64,000 nt of DNA from Megascapheus bottae (GCA_024803745.1 JANJXV010000265.1:496001-560000), one strand, 5' to 3'. Numbered from the stretch's first letter, positions 1 through 11,757 are shown. Numbers and translations: made by a program. The notes: a model not told the origin generated them from the sequence alone.

Positions 1-893
1 CCTAATTTGTCCAATCCCAATGTCTTCCACTAGGCCCAACTACCAGTCAGGTCTCAGGCTCAAGGAGCCTTTCTTAGGTAAGATCCAAACTTAAGGGTCA
101 ATATTGCCCTCATCCTTTACAAAACATTTGCTTCACAGTGCCTTCTCTGCCTTCATTTTGCCCCTTGTCGAATTTTTTTTGTTTTTGCTAGTCTTGGGAC
201 TTGACCTCAGAGTGTGAACATTGTTCTTGGGCTTTCTTTAGGCTTTAGCTGTCCCACCGAGCCACAGCACCACTTGGAGCGTTTTCTATGTATGTGGTAA
301 TGAGGAATCAAACCAGAGTCTTTTTGCGTGGTAGCCAAGGACTCTACCACTAGGTCAAACACACAGGGCATCTTGCACATATTTTTGACGTCAATCTACT
401 AGGATATACTAGGATATTATTAGGTTTCTGTATCCTAATCAATGTTTTCCTGATGATTAGCTTTGCTGTCACAGAAGAATTAGTGAAATTAAAAAAAAAG
501 CATTACACACATAGATAAGTGTTCATTCTTTGTAGGAGAGAGGATATTTTGATATGATGATGATGACTTTATAATTGCTATGTCAGGGTTGAGAGTTTGC
601 ATAGTGGTAGAGTGCTTGCCTAGCATCCATGAAGATCTGGGTTTGATTGCTCAGTATCACATAGATAGAAAATCTAGATGTGGCACCGTGGCTCAAGTGG
701 CAGAGGGCTAGACTTGAGAAAACCCGAGGACAGTGCTCAGGCCCTGAATTCAAGCCCCAAGACTGGCAGAAAGATAAAAGAAAATAAAAATGCTTTTTAC
801 AAGCTAATTCACTCACAGCATTTGCTTCTGAAATCTTCGCTTCTGCATCTTGTGAAATACCCCTTTCCCTCAACGTAGACAAGAAAAACAGAT
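1..893 (+). repeat. Array unit 0: partial non-L1 module
   Basis: This matches the 34232-35146 part of unit A almost base for base, so the window opens inside a repeat unit. It contains a reverse-oriented SINE (about 175-365) and a forward SINE (about 592-775). A module is any copy of this ~1.37 kb block lying immediately 5' of an L1. The block carries no gene that I recognise; its short reading frames are not conserved between copies. Confidence 0.8.
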
Positions 894-1451
894 CCATCCC
901 ATGGTCCACTGTGATGCCACTGGTTGGGCTAAGAGCTAGTCGTGCAGCAATACATAAGTTTTATTCTAATACTTTCCAAACTTTGTACTCAAATATGCTA
1001 CTTACTTACCAACTTAGGTCAGTTATCCTTATGCATACCTTTTCTTCATTACTACAATATTCTTACACTCCTACGTTAATCCTCTTGCACCTCCCCTGAC
1101 CTCTCTCATTCTTTTTTTCTATCTCTGGACCTCTGCTCGTCTTTCAACCCTTATACTGCACGGATCTACACTTGATGGCTGTTGAGCAATATTGTATATG
1201 CAGGTGGTTAATTATTCTCTAGCCTCAGAGGGACATAAAGAAAATAGAGATTGGATTGAGAGGCTTATTGTTTTGGGTATAAATCGCTTATCATTGGTTG
1301 TATTAGACTGGTCTGTAAGTGCACAAAATAAAGAGTGATAATACCAATCAAAACTTGTGAACATCTAGTGTCTGCCAGCTACAGAGGTCTAGGTTGCTTT
1401 TATCTGAAAAACTATAATCGTATTAAGTAGTAATCTTGCTCCCATTTTCAA

Positions 1452-2447
1452 ATGGGCAGAACAAGAAACTCAAGAAAAATGTCAAATCAAGAAAGAACAT
1501 CCCCCACCCAATGTAAACAGACAATGGAACAGTCACTGGCAAACCTAGAGTAGAGACTTCCAAGTCCTACACAAATGCAATTGATAAACATCATTAATGA
1601 AAAATGTGAAAATATAAAGAAAGAGATAATGGAGGAAGCCATAGCTGAACAAGAGGAAAGCATAAACAAGGTGATAAGTGAAAAAGAAGAAGCCATAAAG
1701 GAGTCCATAATAAAGGTTTTTCAAAGAAAGATGGATGAATTCATAGAATCCACAAATAAAAACGTTACCAAACTCCAACAAATGTCCAAAGAAAATAAAG
1801 CTAACTACTCAAAAGGAAATCAAGGAGATAAAGAAATCCATACATGATCTAAAACAGGAGATGCAAGGCATCAAAAACTAGCAATTAGAGGCAAGGGAGA
1901 TGAAAAATAATGTAGATAGTTTTGATAGCAAGATAGACAATGCACAGGAGAGAATTTTCGTGGCTGAAGATAATTTAGTTATTATATAGAAAGAACAGAA
2001 AATGAGTCAATCCAAATCTAGGAAATATGAGAGAGCGCTTCAAGAGGTCCAAAATGCAATTAGGAAGCCTAATTTAAGGCTAGGTGGTATTGAGGAGGTG
2101 TGGAGAAAGAGGTCAATGGTATTGGAAATATACTTCAGGGAATCATCTCAGAGAATTTCCCAAATATCCAGAAGGGCAGGCCCATCCAGATACGAGAAGC
2201 TTTTAGAACCCCAAACAGACCTGACCAGAAAAGAACATCCCACCACCAAATTGTGATCCGAACTGGATCAATAGAAACGAAAGAAAAGATCGTAAAGGCA
2301 GCCAGGGAAAAGGGATCAGTAACCTATAAAGGCAAACCAATCAGAATAACCAAAGATTTCTCAGCAGAGACCATGCAAGGACGAAGTGACTGGAAGCATA
2401 TATGTCATGCCCTTAAATCAAATAACTACCAACCAAGAATACTGTAG
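1452..2447 (+). pseudogene. L1 ORF1 (RNA-binding protein), unit 0, broken
   Basis: The start codon at 1452 opens the same N-terminus as in unit A (MGRTxNSRK...), followed by a Lys/Glu-rich coiled-coil segment and the conserved RRM/C-terminal part (residues such as NLRLxGIEE and AAREKGSVTYKGKPIRIT). L1 ORF1p is a trimeric nucleic-acid chaperone of the L1 RNP. This copy has an in-frame stop near 1550, a small deletion near 1802 and further breaks. The frame ends with TAG at 2445-2447, before the conserved PAKLSF segment, and that stop is shared with units A, C and D. Confidence 0.8.
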
Positions 2448-2678
2448 CCAGCTAAGCTCTTATTCATAACTGAGGGAACAATAAAAACGTTCCATTCCAG
2501 GGAAAAGCTGCAACAATATGTTGAAACAAAACCAACACTACAGAGAATTCTCAAAGATGCTCTATACATAGAAAACCAAAATAAATGCAACATAGGGAAA
2601 GAAATGGCACCTAAACAGCATACCATCTAAGGACCACAAGAACTGTCAAGACACGGGCCCTACTAAAAGCTTTTAAAA

Positions 2679-3033
2679 ATGGTAGGAACTAATAAATATC
2701 TCTCAATCCTAACTCTCCATATCAATTGACTTAACTCTCCAATTAAACGGCATAGGCTGTCTAGTTGGATCAAAAAGCAAGAGCCATTGTTCTGCTGTCT
2801 TCAAGAGACACATCTTACCCAAAAACATTCATCTTTTGAAAGTGAGAGGTTGGAATAAACTCTATCAAGCTAACTGCCCCCATAAACAGGCTGGAGTTGC
2901 CATGCTCATATCAGATAAAATAGACTTCAAACTAAAATTAGTAAGAAAAGACAAAGAGGGTTACTACATACTACTAAAGGGATCTTTCCTCCAGGAAGAC
3001 ATAACGATCCTAAATATTTACACACCCTTTTGA
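2679..3033 (+). pseudogene. L1 ORF2 endonuclease fragment, unit 0
   Basis: ATG at 2679 starts the ORF2 N-terminus (LTLxINxLNSPIKRHRL, then QETHLTQ), which is the apurinic-like endonuclease domain of L1 ORF2p. The frame shifts near 2830, a lesion shared with units A and C, and continues as GWNKLYQANCPHKQAGVA. It is truncated at the breakpoint at 3033, so no RT is present. Confidence 0.75.
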
Positions 3034-3464
3034 AGATTCTCAAAAGAGTGAAGATTCTGCCAGTGTAATTAGATTCCGGCATTGATATTAAATAATTCAA
3101 TGAGTAGGGATTGATATTTGAAATATCTCTGTTGACAAAATCTAACACACATTTGCTTAGTATTTGCTTTTGATTTCCCAAGAAGTTCAGTACAAGCCAA
3201 CATGTGTGGCATGTATCGACTGGGAGAAATGATTCAGAATATGTGACTCATTTGAACAGGAGTCAGTGAAAAGATACAGAAGCAGGATACCCATATTGTG
3301 ATAATTTGTATCTTTTGCTTATTTTGTGTTTGTTATTATTTCCATTTGTACTGTGCATTTCTAGGTAAAAACTTTTAAAATGTTTCCAAACAATTTGTTA
3401 TTTCAACAGCAAAAAAAGACATTTATATGCCTGACAAAATTCACAGAATCCAAATTTTTCCATA
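3034..3464. other. Unassigned sequence next to the array breakpoint
   Basis: I recognise no gene or repeat here. The sequence is AT-rich, with stops in all frames, and is the first unique DNA after the L1 truncation point. Confidence 0.5.
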
Positions 3465-3730
3465 TTATTTTTTGTTTTTTGTTTTTTTTTTTTTTGGTGG
3501 GTCATAGATCTTGAACTCGCCTGGGCACTATCCCTGAGCTCTTCAGCTCCAGGCCCCCACCTTACCCTGGAGCCAAGCCCCACTTCCCATTTTCTAAAAG
3601 TAAATTGGAGATAAGAGTGTCAGGTCTTTTTGTGCCAGGATGGCTTTAAACCTTGATCCTCAGATCTCAGCCTCCTGAGTAGCTAGGATTATAGAAGTGA
3701 GCCACCACCCCATCATGCTCAGCTTTCTGG
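3465..3730 (-). repeat. B1-like + Geo-type composite SINE
   Basis: On the minus strand it reads as a 7SL/B1-like left half (…CTACTCAGGAGGCTGAGATCTGAGG…, seen here reversed at 3610-3725) followed by the right monomer ending in a poly-A tract (poly-T at 3478-3496). The same right monomer is attached to ID-like left halves elsewhere in the window. Confidence 0.75.
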
Positions 3731-3915
3731 GTTTTTTTAAACAAGCCCTTTGGCTGGAACTCGGTCTGAGCACTGTCCTTCAGCTTTCCTCAAGCCTAGT
3801 GATCTTCTACTTGAGCCACAGCACTACTTCTGGTTTTTTCTGTGTATGTGGTACTGCGGAATTGAACCTTCGTCTTCATACAAGCACTCTACAACTATGC
3901 CAAACTCCCAGCCCC
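3731..3915 (-). repeat. ID-like + Geo-type composite SINE
   Basis: The reverse-oriented copy shows the right-monomer signature (GAGCCACAGCACTACTTCTGG) and then the reversed tRNA-like left half ending at CCCAGCCCC. It abuts the SINE at 3465, so one inserted next to or into the other. Confidence 0.75.
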
Positions 3916-4239
3916 TCCACATTAGTTTTTATGATAGATCTTTCCATGCATCCAGGTTGGCAAGAAATCCTTCTTGAGTTTCCCAAGATCAGGGAGTATA
4001 GGTGTGTCCCATCCTGTGTGGCTACATAACCATTGTTTAGGGTACAGTTCTCTCTTCATTCTACCCATCTAGAGCAATTTTCATCTTCCATGTATAATCA
4101 TTAAACATTCAGCTCCTGTTCCTCTCTACTCCATTCTCTGGAACCATCGTGCTTTTTGGCTCTAAGGGTTTGTTGATCCTTGGAAGCTCTGGAAGGGAAA
4201 ACATACCCTAGCTCTTCCTTTATGACTGCTGTATTTTTA
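3916..4239. other. Unassigned intergenic sequence
   Basis: No reading frame, RNA or recognisable repeat was seen. Confidence 0.4.
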
Positions 4240-4770
4240 GTTTACTGTAATCAAGATTCATCTGTAAAATATAGTAAAATGTTCTTCCTTTTCAATGCAT
4301 TGTTTTGCATATTTCTATCTTTGGATTATTATTAATAGTTGTGAATGGATTCTCCACATATTTGTTCTAGTCTCTGCTTTCTCTTCCATTAGGTACAAAT
4401 CTAGAAATAGAAGTGTTGGACCATATTTCTATGTAATTCTATATTTAGTACTTTTTTAGCACTCTCCACGCAATTTTTGATTGTTTTATATTCCTTGAAG
4501 AACTATTCCAAAGTTCTACTTCTTCTCACTACCTTCCCAGTAATAGTTAGACTTTGAAAGCTATTTTTTTGTATGCGTGTTTGTGTGTGTGTGTTTGTGT
4601 GTGTGTATGTGGATCTTTTTGTTTAAAACTATATTTATATTAACATATTTAAAGCAATGATTTCATTGTAATTTTAATTTTTCTCATGACTGTTAATATT
4701 GAACTTCTTTCTACATTTTGAACTACTATTTCTATATATTCTTTTTAGAAAATCCTCTCCAATCTCCAAT
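4240..4770 (-). mobile_element. Old, diverged L1 fragment (antisense)
   Basis: The order of weak matches resembles an antisense ORF2 3' end. A 'GTTGGACCATATTTCTATG' stretch is followed by 'CTTCTTCTCACTACCTTCCCAG' and then a 'TTTCATTGTAATTTTAATTTTTCTCATGAC' type run, in the same order as in reversed mammalian L1 ORF2. It is much more diverged than the array L1s. A short TG-rich tract sits at 4578-4606. Confidence 0.4.
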
Positions 4771-4779
4771 TATTTCCCT

Positions 4780-4905
4780 TTTTTTTGTGGGGTAGTGGGG
4801 AAAGTCATGGGGCTTGGACCTTGGGCCGTGAGCTCTTTAGTTTAAGGCTATTGTCCTACCCTGAGTATTGCCCCTCAGTTCTTCTGCTCACAGCTCCCTA
4901 CCCCT
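4780..4905 (-). repeat. Degraded SINE right-monomer fragment
   Basis: A poly-T (4780-4787) is followed by GGGGCTTGGACCTTGGGCC and GAGCTCTT, matching the reversed right monomer. The remainder is rearranged, and 4906-5003 is unassigned. Confidence 0.45.
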
Positions 4906-5003
4906 CTTCCCATTATATACAGAACAAAGGTCATCCTCCGTCTTTTTGAAAAAGTAAAACATACAGTAAATTTGTAGTACAAAACAGCAAGAAATAAATT
5001 TCT

Positions 5004-5262
5004 TGCCAGGTGCAGTGACTTATACCTGTAATCCTAGCTACTCAGATATCAGGCTGATATATAAAGATTTGGTTCAAAGCCAGCCTGGGCATTAGAAAGT
5101 CTATGAGACTCTCATCTACAGTTAACCACTAGAATATGGGAAATGGCACTGTGGCTTCATAGGTAGGGTGATAGCCTTGAGTTGAAGAGCTCAGGAACAG
5201 TGCCCAGGCCCAGAGTTCAAGCCTTACAAATCCCCCAGCCAAAAAAAAGAAAAAAAAAGTTT
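5004..5262 (+). repeat. B1-like + Geo-type composite SINE
   Basis: The left half begins GCCAGGTGCAGTGACTTATA. The right half reads TGGCACTGTGGCTTCAT…GAGTTGAAGAGCTCAGG…CCAGGCCCAGAGTTCAAGCC and ends in an A-rich tail. Sequence from 5263 to 5524 is unassigned. Confidence 0.8.
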
Positions 5263-5524
5263 CTTCCCCAAGTGAATATTATGCCAGACATAGAACATTA
5301 ACATTCTGGGTGTACTTCACAGTATTATTACTTGATACCCTAAGATTTTGCAATATTCTCACAGTACCAGCATATGTCATCATATAATGTAGTTCCTTTT
5401 CAATGGAATAATTCCATTTATAACCTAAATCTACTCCCCCGACTTATTTTTGTCTATACCACAATTGCTCTACCATGATATGCCACAAGCCATTAAACAT
5501 TTTATGGTGGTTAATTGGAAAGGA

Positions 5525-5700
5525 GTCTCATAGAATTTTATGCCAGGCTGGCTTTGAACCATGGTCCTCAGATCTCAGTCTCCTGAGTAGCTAGGATGAC
5601 TGGCGTGAGCCACCAACACCTGGCTTGCCTTTATATTTTTTTGGGGTCTTGGGACTTGAACTCTGGGCCTAGGCACCATTCCCAAGCTTTTCAGGTCAAT
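5525..5700 (-). repeat. B1-like SINE half plus partial right monomer
   Basis: The reversed B1-like half (GCCAGGCTGGCTTTGAACC…GCGTGAGCCACCAACACC) is followed by TTTTTTGGGGTCTTGGGACTTGAAC, the start of another reversed right monomer. It lies ~125 bp upstream of the KRAB exon. Confidence 0.7.
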
Positions 5701-5797
5701 ATTTCATGTAAGTCTAAACATTTAAGTAAAGGAATACAATTCCAACAAAAAAAAAGAATAAAATTCCAGACATGGTGTGTTTATAACTCAGTGATAA

Positions 5798-6037
<240 letters not shown>

Positions 6038-6284
6038 TAAATGAAAGATTCCAGGCCCTGAGAAGTATCATTACTTTCTAAAGAAAACCTAAGGTAATTT
6101 AAAACTCATTCTTCAGGATACATTCAGGATACTTTGACAACAGTTCTAAATTATGTTTCCTCTAACGGAGACGACATTCCAAACTTACACAGGAATTGTA
6201 AGTGGATAAACAATCCAGAATAGAATATATAGCATTATTGGAAATAGGATCTACAAATCACTAAACAGTGAGTTTATAATGGAA

Positions 6285-6500
6285 ACCTGGCACTAGGTGC
6301 AATGTTTCATGCCTGTAATCTTAAAATATTCAGGAGGAAGAAATCTAAGAATTCTAATTTGAAGCCAGCAATGGCATAAAAATTGCCATGAAACTCTATA
6401 ACTCCAAGTAACCCCTCAAAAATGTTACTGGAGTGTCAAAATTTGACTTTGTGGTTGAGTGCTTTCTTAGCATGCATGAAGACCTATGCATGTAAGTGGA
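6285..6500 (+). repeat. Degraded B1-like SINE with partial ID-like copy
   Basis: An old B1-like half (6285-6415, with ATGCCTGTAATC and GAAGCCAGC) is followed at 6444 by a piece of ID-like left half (TTGAGTGCTTTCTTAGCATGCATGAAGACC). It lies in the KRAB-A to KRAB-B intron. Confidence 0.6.
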
Positions 6501-6713
6501 GCTGGGACTCAAACTGGTATTTTTCTAGCCTTGAGCAAGACAGCTAAGTTTATGCCATACAAAATGAATCCAGAGCTGGGGAAAAGTCAACCATGGAGCC
6601 AGTGAGAAATGAGAAAAAAGATTTAATAGATAACTTGTGAGTAGGATGTCTGCGAACTTAAAGCAATGATGACACAGCATAAGCAATAATTCTCTACTGT
6701 TTCTAATTTACAG

Positions 6714-6802
6714 GGCCCTGTGTTCCCAAACCTGTATTAATTGACAAGCTAGAGCACTGTGCAAACTCTGGATAGGAAATTCCTCTGACAAGAATATCAC
6801 AG
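6714..6802 (+). pseudogene. Degenerate KRAB-B exon
   Basis: The exon is flanked by acceptor TTTACAG and donor GTGAGT. Joined to exon A it reads GPCVPKPVLIDKLEH…, matching the KRAB-B pattern, and then meets TAG at about 6771. It is 89 nt long, shorter than the usual ~96. The loss therefore shifts the phase, so even without the stop the terminal exon would be read out of frame. Skipping this exon restores the frame. Confidence 0.7.
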
Positions 6803-6949
6803 GTGAGTGAATGCATCTTCATATTGATGTTGGAGCCTGAGCCCCATTGGTAAGTTCATGTTGTGATGTACTGAGCAATAATATTCTTAGTTACCCTAAA
6901 TCCTGTGTGGAACCTATGGAATTCTTTGTGAATGAATCAAGAATCATTT

Positions 6950-7118
6950 TCTTTTCCCCACCCTATGCCTGGTCTCAGGGCCTGAGCATGGTCCTTGGGA
7001 TTTCTCAAGGCTAGCTCTCTACTTCTTGAGTCATAGCACCACTTCTGGCTTTTTCTTTGTATGTAGTACCAAGGAACTGAACCAGGTCTTTGTGCATGCT
7101 AGCCCAAACCCCCGGCAC
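6950..7118 (-). repeat. ID-like + Geo-type SINE
   Basis: The reversed right monomer (GTCTCAGGGCCTGAGCATGG) is followed by the reversed ID-like half (GAACTGAACCAGGTCTTTGTGCATGC). It lies between the KRAB-B and terminal exons. Confidence 0.75.
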
Positions 7119-7214
7119 CAAGACTCATAGAGTGATATGACGAATTCTATGTGGCAGTAGAGTTAAAGTTAGATTTCTCTGTAGAAATCACTGTGAAACA
7201 AAATAAAATGAGAA

Positions 7215-7445
7215 AGCCATGAGCCCGTGTCTCATGCCTGTGAACCTAGCTACTTAGGAGGCTGAGATCTGAGGATCAAGGTTCAAAGACTGACCTATCA
7301 CAAAAACACCTTAGACTCTTCTTTCCAATGAACCAATAGAAAATGAGAAGTGGGGTTGAGGCTAAAGACATAGGGCAGTAGCCTTGAGCTGAAGAGCTCA
7401 GGAAGAACAGCCAGGTCTAGAATTCAAGTCCCATGACCGCAAAAC
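7215..7445 (+). repeat. B1-like + Geo-type SINE
   Basis: This copy carries CCTAGCTACTTAGGAGGCTGAGATCTG and GAGCTGAAGAGCTCAGG. Its A-rich tail has expanded into the (GAAA)n tract that follows. Confidence 0.8.
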
Positions 7446-7493
<48 letters not shown>

Positions 7494-7555
7494 AATAAGA
7501 AAGAGGGAAGAAAGAGGGAAGGAAGGAAAGGAAGAAAGAAAGAAAGAAAGAAATA
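7446..7555 (+). repeat. (GAAA)n microsatellite
   Basis: The tract is about 110 bp of GAAA/AAAG with a few GGGAAG and GGAAGG interruptions, grown from the 3' tail of the preceding SINE. Confidence 0.95.
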
Positions 7556-7689
7556 ATGAATGATATTACATTTCTTTAAAACTAAGACTATAAATGATTG
7601 AGCAAACAAGGAATAAGTCAGGGCATTATTCTCTGATAAGGATAATATCTTTATGCTGGTAGGAAGAGACTGGTATTCAGACCAGACCT

Positions 7690-7885
7690 TTCCACCAGAA
7701 ATTGAGCCTAGTGGTAGAGTGCTTGCCTAGCATGCACAAAGACACAGGTTTTATTCCTTATTACCACATACATAGAAAAAGCCAGAAGTAATGTCTTCAT
7801 TGGTAGGGTTCTAGTCTTGAGAAAACCCAAGGACAGTGGTTAGGTCCTAAGTTCAAACCCAGGAATGGAAGGAAAAAAAACAACA
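7690..7885 (+). repeat. ID-like + Geo-type SINE
   Basis: The left half reads GAGCCTAGTGGTAGAGTGCTTGCCTAGCATGC, with A-box/B-box-like tRNA homology. The right half follows after ACATACATAGAAAAAGCCAG and ends in an A-rich tail. Confidence 0.85.
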
Positions 7886-8224
7886 AAGTTTCAATCAACA
7901 TAAGAAAATTAACTAGACAATGAGCTGGGGATTTTCTGGTCTTCCATGGTACTGAGGGACAGGAGTGTTAGAAAAGGAATTTTTATAAGACTTCAAATGG
8001 AAAGAAACAAATTTCAAAATTCCCACAAATACCTAAATTGAGACTTTAGTGAGAAGTTGTAACTGAAGGGATATAGGTGTAAGTCCTTACTCTCAAGAAT
8101 CGTTCTTGCTTGGATCAAAGGCAAACAGACATATAAACCAAATGTGTGGCCGCTGAATCTAGAAAAAATTCGTGTTCCTCACTTAATGGTTAATAAGCAA
8201 ACAGCATTGAAACTGGGTAAGGTA

Positions 8225-8390
8225 ATCCTATCTGCTACTCAGGACCTGAGACTCTTATCTGTAGTTAACTCTAGAAAACAGGAAGTGGGTCTGTAGCTCA
8301 AGGATAGGGATTATAGTCTTCTGCTGAATTGTTCAGGGACAGGGCCGAAGCCTATGAACTACAAAAAAAAAAAGAAAAGAAAAGAAAAAA
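8225..8390 (+). repeat. Partial B1-like + Geo-type SINE
   Basis: Only the end of the left half and the right monomer remain, ending in poly-A with AAAAGA interruptions. The remaining intron from 8391 to 8803 has no recognisable feature. Confidence 0.7.
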
Positions 8391-8803
8391 GTTTTAAAAA
8401 GATGCAAAACAGCACAATATTTAGATTATTTCTCAAAAATTAAAGAAAGGCAGCTATTCCTCAATGTATAAACAAAACAGTATTTGAAAAAAAAACAGCT
8501 GCAGGTATAGTATAGGAAGTACTCAGCTTAAAACTGTAGCAATACATAGTTGGGTAATTTCAATAAATATTTCCTGTGATATAAAAAGAGAACTAAAACA
8601 CAGAAAAACATTATTGGTCATTGTAAAATATCATTTTCTTAATATGTTAGGGAGAAAAGCATATATTTCTCACAAATCAATTTCCACTTTTATATTTTAA
8701 AATATCTAACACTTAGGATGGGAAAGTAAAGTCATTACCTTTACAGTAAGGAATATTTGTATCTCATGTATGTTTGTGTCTTTTTTTCTATGACTCATTT
8801 TAG

Positions 8804-9216
8804 ATGTCCAGGTAATGGAAAATGTGTTCAAGACCTGCCAGGAAAGTCCACATGAATGTCTTTGTGAAGTAGCAGTTGCAAGTAGTATCGAAGTGGAGGA
8901 AAACGTGAGATTAGCAACAACTTTAAATTTGAGCTCTACACATAATCCAGAGCTGATTAGTAATAACGGTAACAACGTAGGGGTGAGGACTGAGGAGTTC
9001 ATTAAGTGTCAGAACATGCTTCTGTCTCCTAAGCCTGATGAGATGCATGCTGCATACAGATCTTGTATGTCTCCTGTTCTTAAAAAATCCATCGGATATT
9101 CAGAGCATTTTCTTCATGATTGTGACAGTCCAAAAGATCTGCAGTATCATAATTCTGTTCTCCCTGCCCAAGAAATTCTTCAGGGAGGGAGGAAAACTGC
9201 TAAATGTACTGTGTGA
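8804..9216 (+). pseudogene. 5' part of terminal ZNF exon (linker)
   Basis: The acceptor is a good pyrimidine tract ending CATTTTAG at 8803. With the single base carried over from exon A, the frame reads D-VQVMENVFKTCQESPHECL… and is open to TGA at 9214-9216, about 137 codons. This matches the finger-free spacer between KRAB and the fingers in this family. Beyond the stop, 9217-9530 holds finger-like remnants in shifting frames (HTGE-like linkers, TGTAGTGAATGTG). Confidence 0.75.
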
Positions 9217-9534
9217 TGAAAAATATTGTACTTAACACCGACCATCACTACACATCCGAAAATGTACACAGGAGAGACTCCTCATACATGTAGTGAATGT
9301 GAGAAATCTTTCAGTAATGAAATACGCCTTACAGTACCTCAGAGCAAATATCCTGAGATATGTGATGCGTACATCAAGTGTGAAAATTAATTTCTGAGAA
9401 GTCAGACCTGACGCTCCAACCTCGATCTCCAAGAGAAGACAAACCTTATGAATATGAGGAACGTAATAAAATTTCTGCCCAGAATTCAGCTCTCAGCACA
9501 CATCAGAGATCTCACACAGAAGAGAAATCTTTAA

Positions 9535-10278
9535 TGGGATAAATGTGGGAAGACTTTTAGACTGAAATCATACCTCACTTTGCACCAGAGAAGACACACA
9601 GAAGAGAAACCTTATGAATGTAACAAATGTGAAAAGTCTTTCACCCAGAAGATACACCTTCGAGTTCATCAAATAACACACACAGGAGAGAAATCTTATA
9701 AGTGTAATGAATGTGGAAAGTCTTTCCAAGGGAAGGGAAAACTTCGTGTTCATCAGAGAATACACACAGGAGTGAAACCTTATGAATGTAACCAATGTGT
9801 AAAGTCTTTCCGACAGAAATCTTCCCTCAAATTGCATCAAAGAACACACACAGGAGAGAAACCTTATGTGTGCAACAAATGTGGAAAGACCTTCAAGTGG
9901 AAGTCATATCTTGATGGGCATAATAGAACACACACAGGATAGAAAACTTATGCATGTAGTGAATGCGGAAAGTCTTTCACATGGAAGGTAAAACTCCATG
10001 TTCATCAGAGAATATACTCAGGAGAAACACCTTATGAGTGTAACATATGTGGAAAGTCCTTCACACAGAAGCCAAACCTCAACATGCATAAGACAATTCA
10101 AACAGGAGAAAAACCTTATGAATGTAACCGATGTGGAAGGTCTTTCAAATGGAAGTCTTCCCTCAAATTGCATCAGAGAACACACACAGGAGAGAAACTC
10201 TACGAGTGCATCAAATGTGGTAAGACCTTCAGATGGAAGTCACATTACAGGAGGCATAACAGAATTCACACATATTAG
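9535..10278 (+). pseudogene. C2H2 zinc-finger array, nine units
   Basis: One frame carries nine tandem 28-residue units with TGEKPY-type linkers. Unit 1 has lost its first Cys. Units 2-5 (to 9939) are complete CxxC…HxxxH fingers. TAG at 9940-9942 then replaces the linker Glu codon (GAG to TAG). Units 6 and 7 continue in frame, but their last His is Tyr and Gln respectively. Units 8 and 9 are complete, and the frame ends at TAG 10276-10278. Only six fingers retain all four ligands. Decayed units continue to ~11020. Confidence 0.85.
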
Positions 10279-11021
10279 AAACCTTAGGAATATAACCAAA
10301 GTTGAAAGTCTTTCGTGCAGTATTCACCCTTCAGGAAGCGTAAGAGAGTTCACACATATGAGAAGCCTTAGCAATATAATAATTAGGAATGACTTTTTAG
10401 TCTGTGGAAGGAAACTCAGGTTGTGTCACAGAACCAACACAAGATAAAACCCTTAATGAATGTAGCAAATGTTCAGTCTTTTCCCCAGAAGGCACAAGTC
10501 AAGATTTATCACTAAACACCCACAGGATAGAATCCTATGAATAAATGAAAGGGAAATTTTTTTGAAGAACTCATAGTTGAGTTTGCATGATACCACACAG
10601 ACACAGGATAAAAATCGTATGAATATAAGAATATGAAAAATCCATCATGAACGCATGACTAAGTATAAAATGCACATAGGAGAGAAAAACCTTATGAATA
10701 TTACAAATGTGGAAAGTGTTTGACCTGGAAGGCATACTTCTGTGTTCATCACAAACCTGATTCCCATAGAAGAAAAGAAAACTAATGAATAGAACAAATG
10801 TGCAATGACTTTTAATCAGAAGTCTGTCTTCAGTACATTTCAGAACATACACAATAGAGAAATTCTGAGTAATGAAAAACATTTAGCTATATATAGAATC
10901 TCTGTATATGGGAGCATTAGGGTAAGTCTTCTAAACAAAGTCAACCTTCAGCAAGCATTAAGAGCACTCACAGAAGAAATAATAGCATGTAGGAAAACCT
11001 TTGTCAGAAACCTCTAAAAGC

Positions 11022-11189
11022 TGACTGTGTGGCTTAGTGGTAGAGTGCTAACCTTGAAAGGATGAAGGCCTGGGTTAGATTCCTCAATACTACGTGAAAA
11101 GAGCAAGCCAGAAGCAGCACTGTGGTTCAAATGGTAGAGTGCTAACCTTGAGCAAAAGTAGCTCAGGCCCTGAGTTCAAGCCTAAGGAT

Positions 11190-11192
<3 letters not shown>
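11022..11192 (+). repeat. ID-like + Geo-type SINE
   Basis: GCTGACTGTGTGGCTTAGTGGTAGAGTGC opens the ID-like half and GCAGCACTGTGGTTCAAATGGTAGAGTGC the right half. It is inserted at the decayed end of the zinc-finger exon. Confidence 0.8.
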
Positions 11193-11273
<81 letters not shown>

Positions 11274-11290
11274 AGAGAGAGAGAGAAACA
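11193..11290 (+). repeat. (GA)n microsatellite
   Basis: Nearly uninterrupted GA dinucleotides cover ~95 bp, immediately 3' of the SINE at 11022, in the position where its A-rich tail should be. Confidence 0.95.
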
Positions 11291-11359
11291 GGAACTTCTA
11301 AATTTTTCAGAGATAGAGGCGAGAGTGAAGGAGACAGAAACTAATTTCTAAACTTTACA

Positions 11360-11757
11360 GTCTTTCTACTTCCTTACAAATTCGTCTATGTCATTCTTTC
11401 TGACAGAAGCACAGAATTCCATTGTGTAAAAATACCATATTTGATCTACTCATCAACTGACGGGCATCTGGGTTGGTTCCATACCTTTGCTATAGTAAAT
11501 AGTGCTGTGATAAATGTTATTGTTCTAGTGAATTTAGTATGTCCTATCTGGACGATTGGCAAGTAGTGAAATTGCTGGATCACAGGGGAGCTCTATGTTT
11601 AGTCTTTTTGGGATACTGCCATAGTGCTTTCCATAGTGGTTGAACGAGTTTGCAATCCCACCAGCAGTGTAGTAGTGATCCCTCCTGGCCACATCCCCTC
11701 CAGCATACGTTATTAGATTTCTGGATCTTGGCCATTCTAACTGGAGTGAGGAGGAAA
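11360..11757 (-). mobile_element. L1 ORF2 C-terminal fragment, antisense
   Basis: Reverse-complemented, this matches unit A at about 40285-40695 (the C-terminal ORF2 region around TPVRMA…[13 protein letters not shown]). It is clearly older than the array copies. No poly-T or 3' UTR is present at the left edge. It is joined head-to-head to the next fragment. Confidence 0.8.

Larger units (their letters stand above)
894..3033 (+). mobile_element. L1 retrotransposon, unit 0, 5' part only
   Basis: It begins directly after the module's terminal ACAGAT and runs through a ~560 bp 5' UTR, ORF1 and the first ~350 bp of ORF2. It breaks off inside the endonuclease region at about 3033, where similarity to the other units stops abruptly and unrelated sequence follows. 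The missing 3' portion is not found adjacent. The L1 fragment at 31671 starts ~1.6 kb further along the element, so the two are not simply two halves of one split copy. Confidence 0.85.

Noticed and set aside
583..909. ~108-codon minus-strand frame repeated in units (583-909, 34830-35162, 61977-62357)
   Set aside because: It overlaps a SINE, its recurrence follows from segmental duplication, and its ends and stops vary between copies.
7690..7760. tRNA-like A and B boxes in many places (for example here)
   Set aside because: They belong to the ID-like left half of SINEs. No cloverleaf with an anticodon arm and acceptor stem is preserved.
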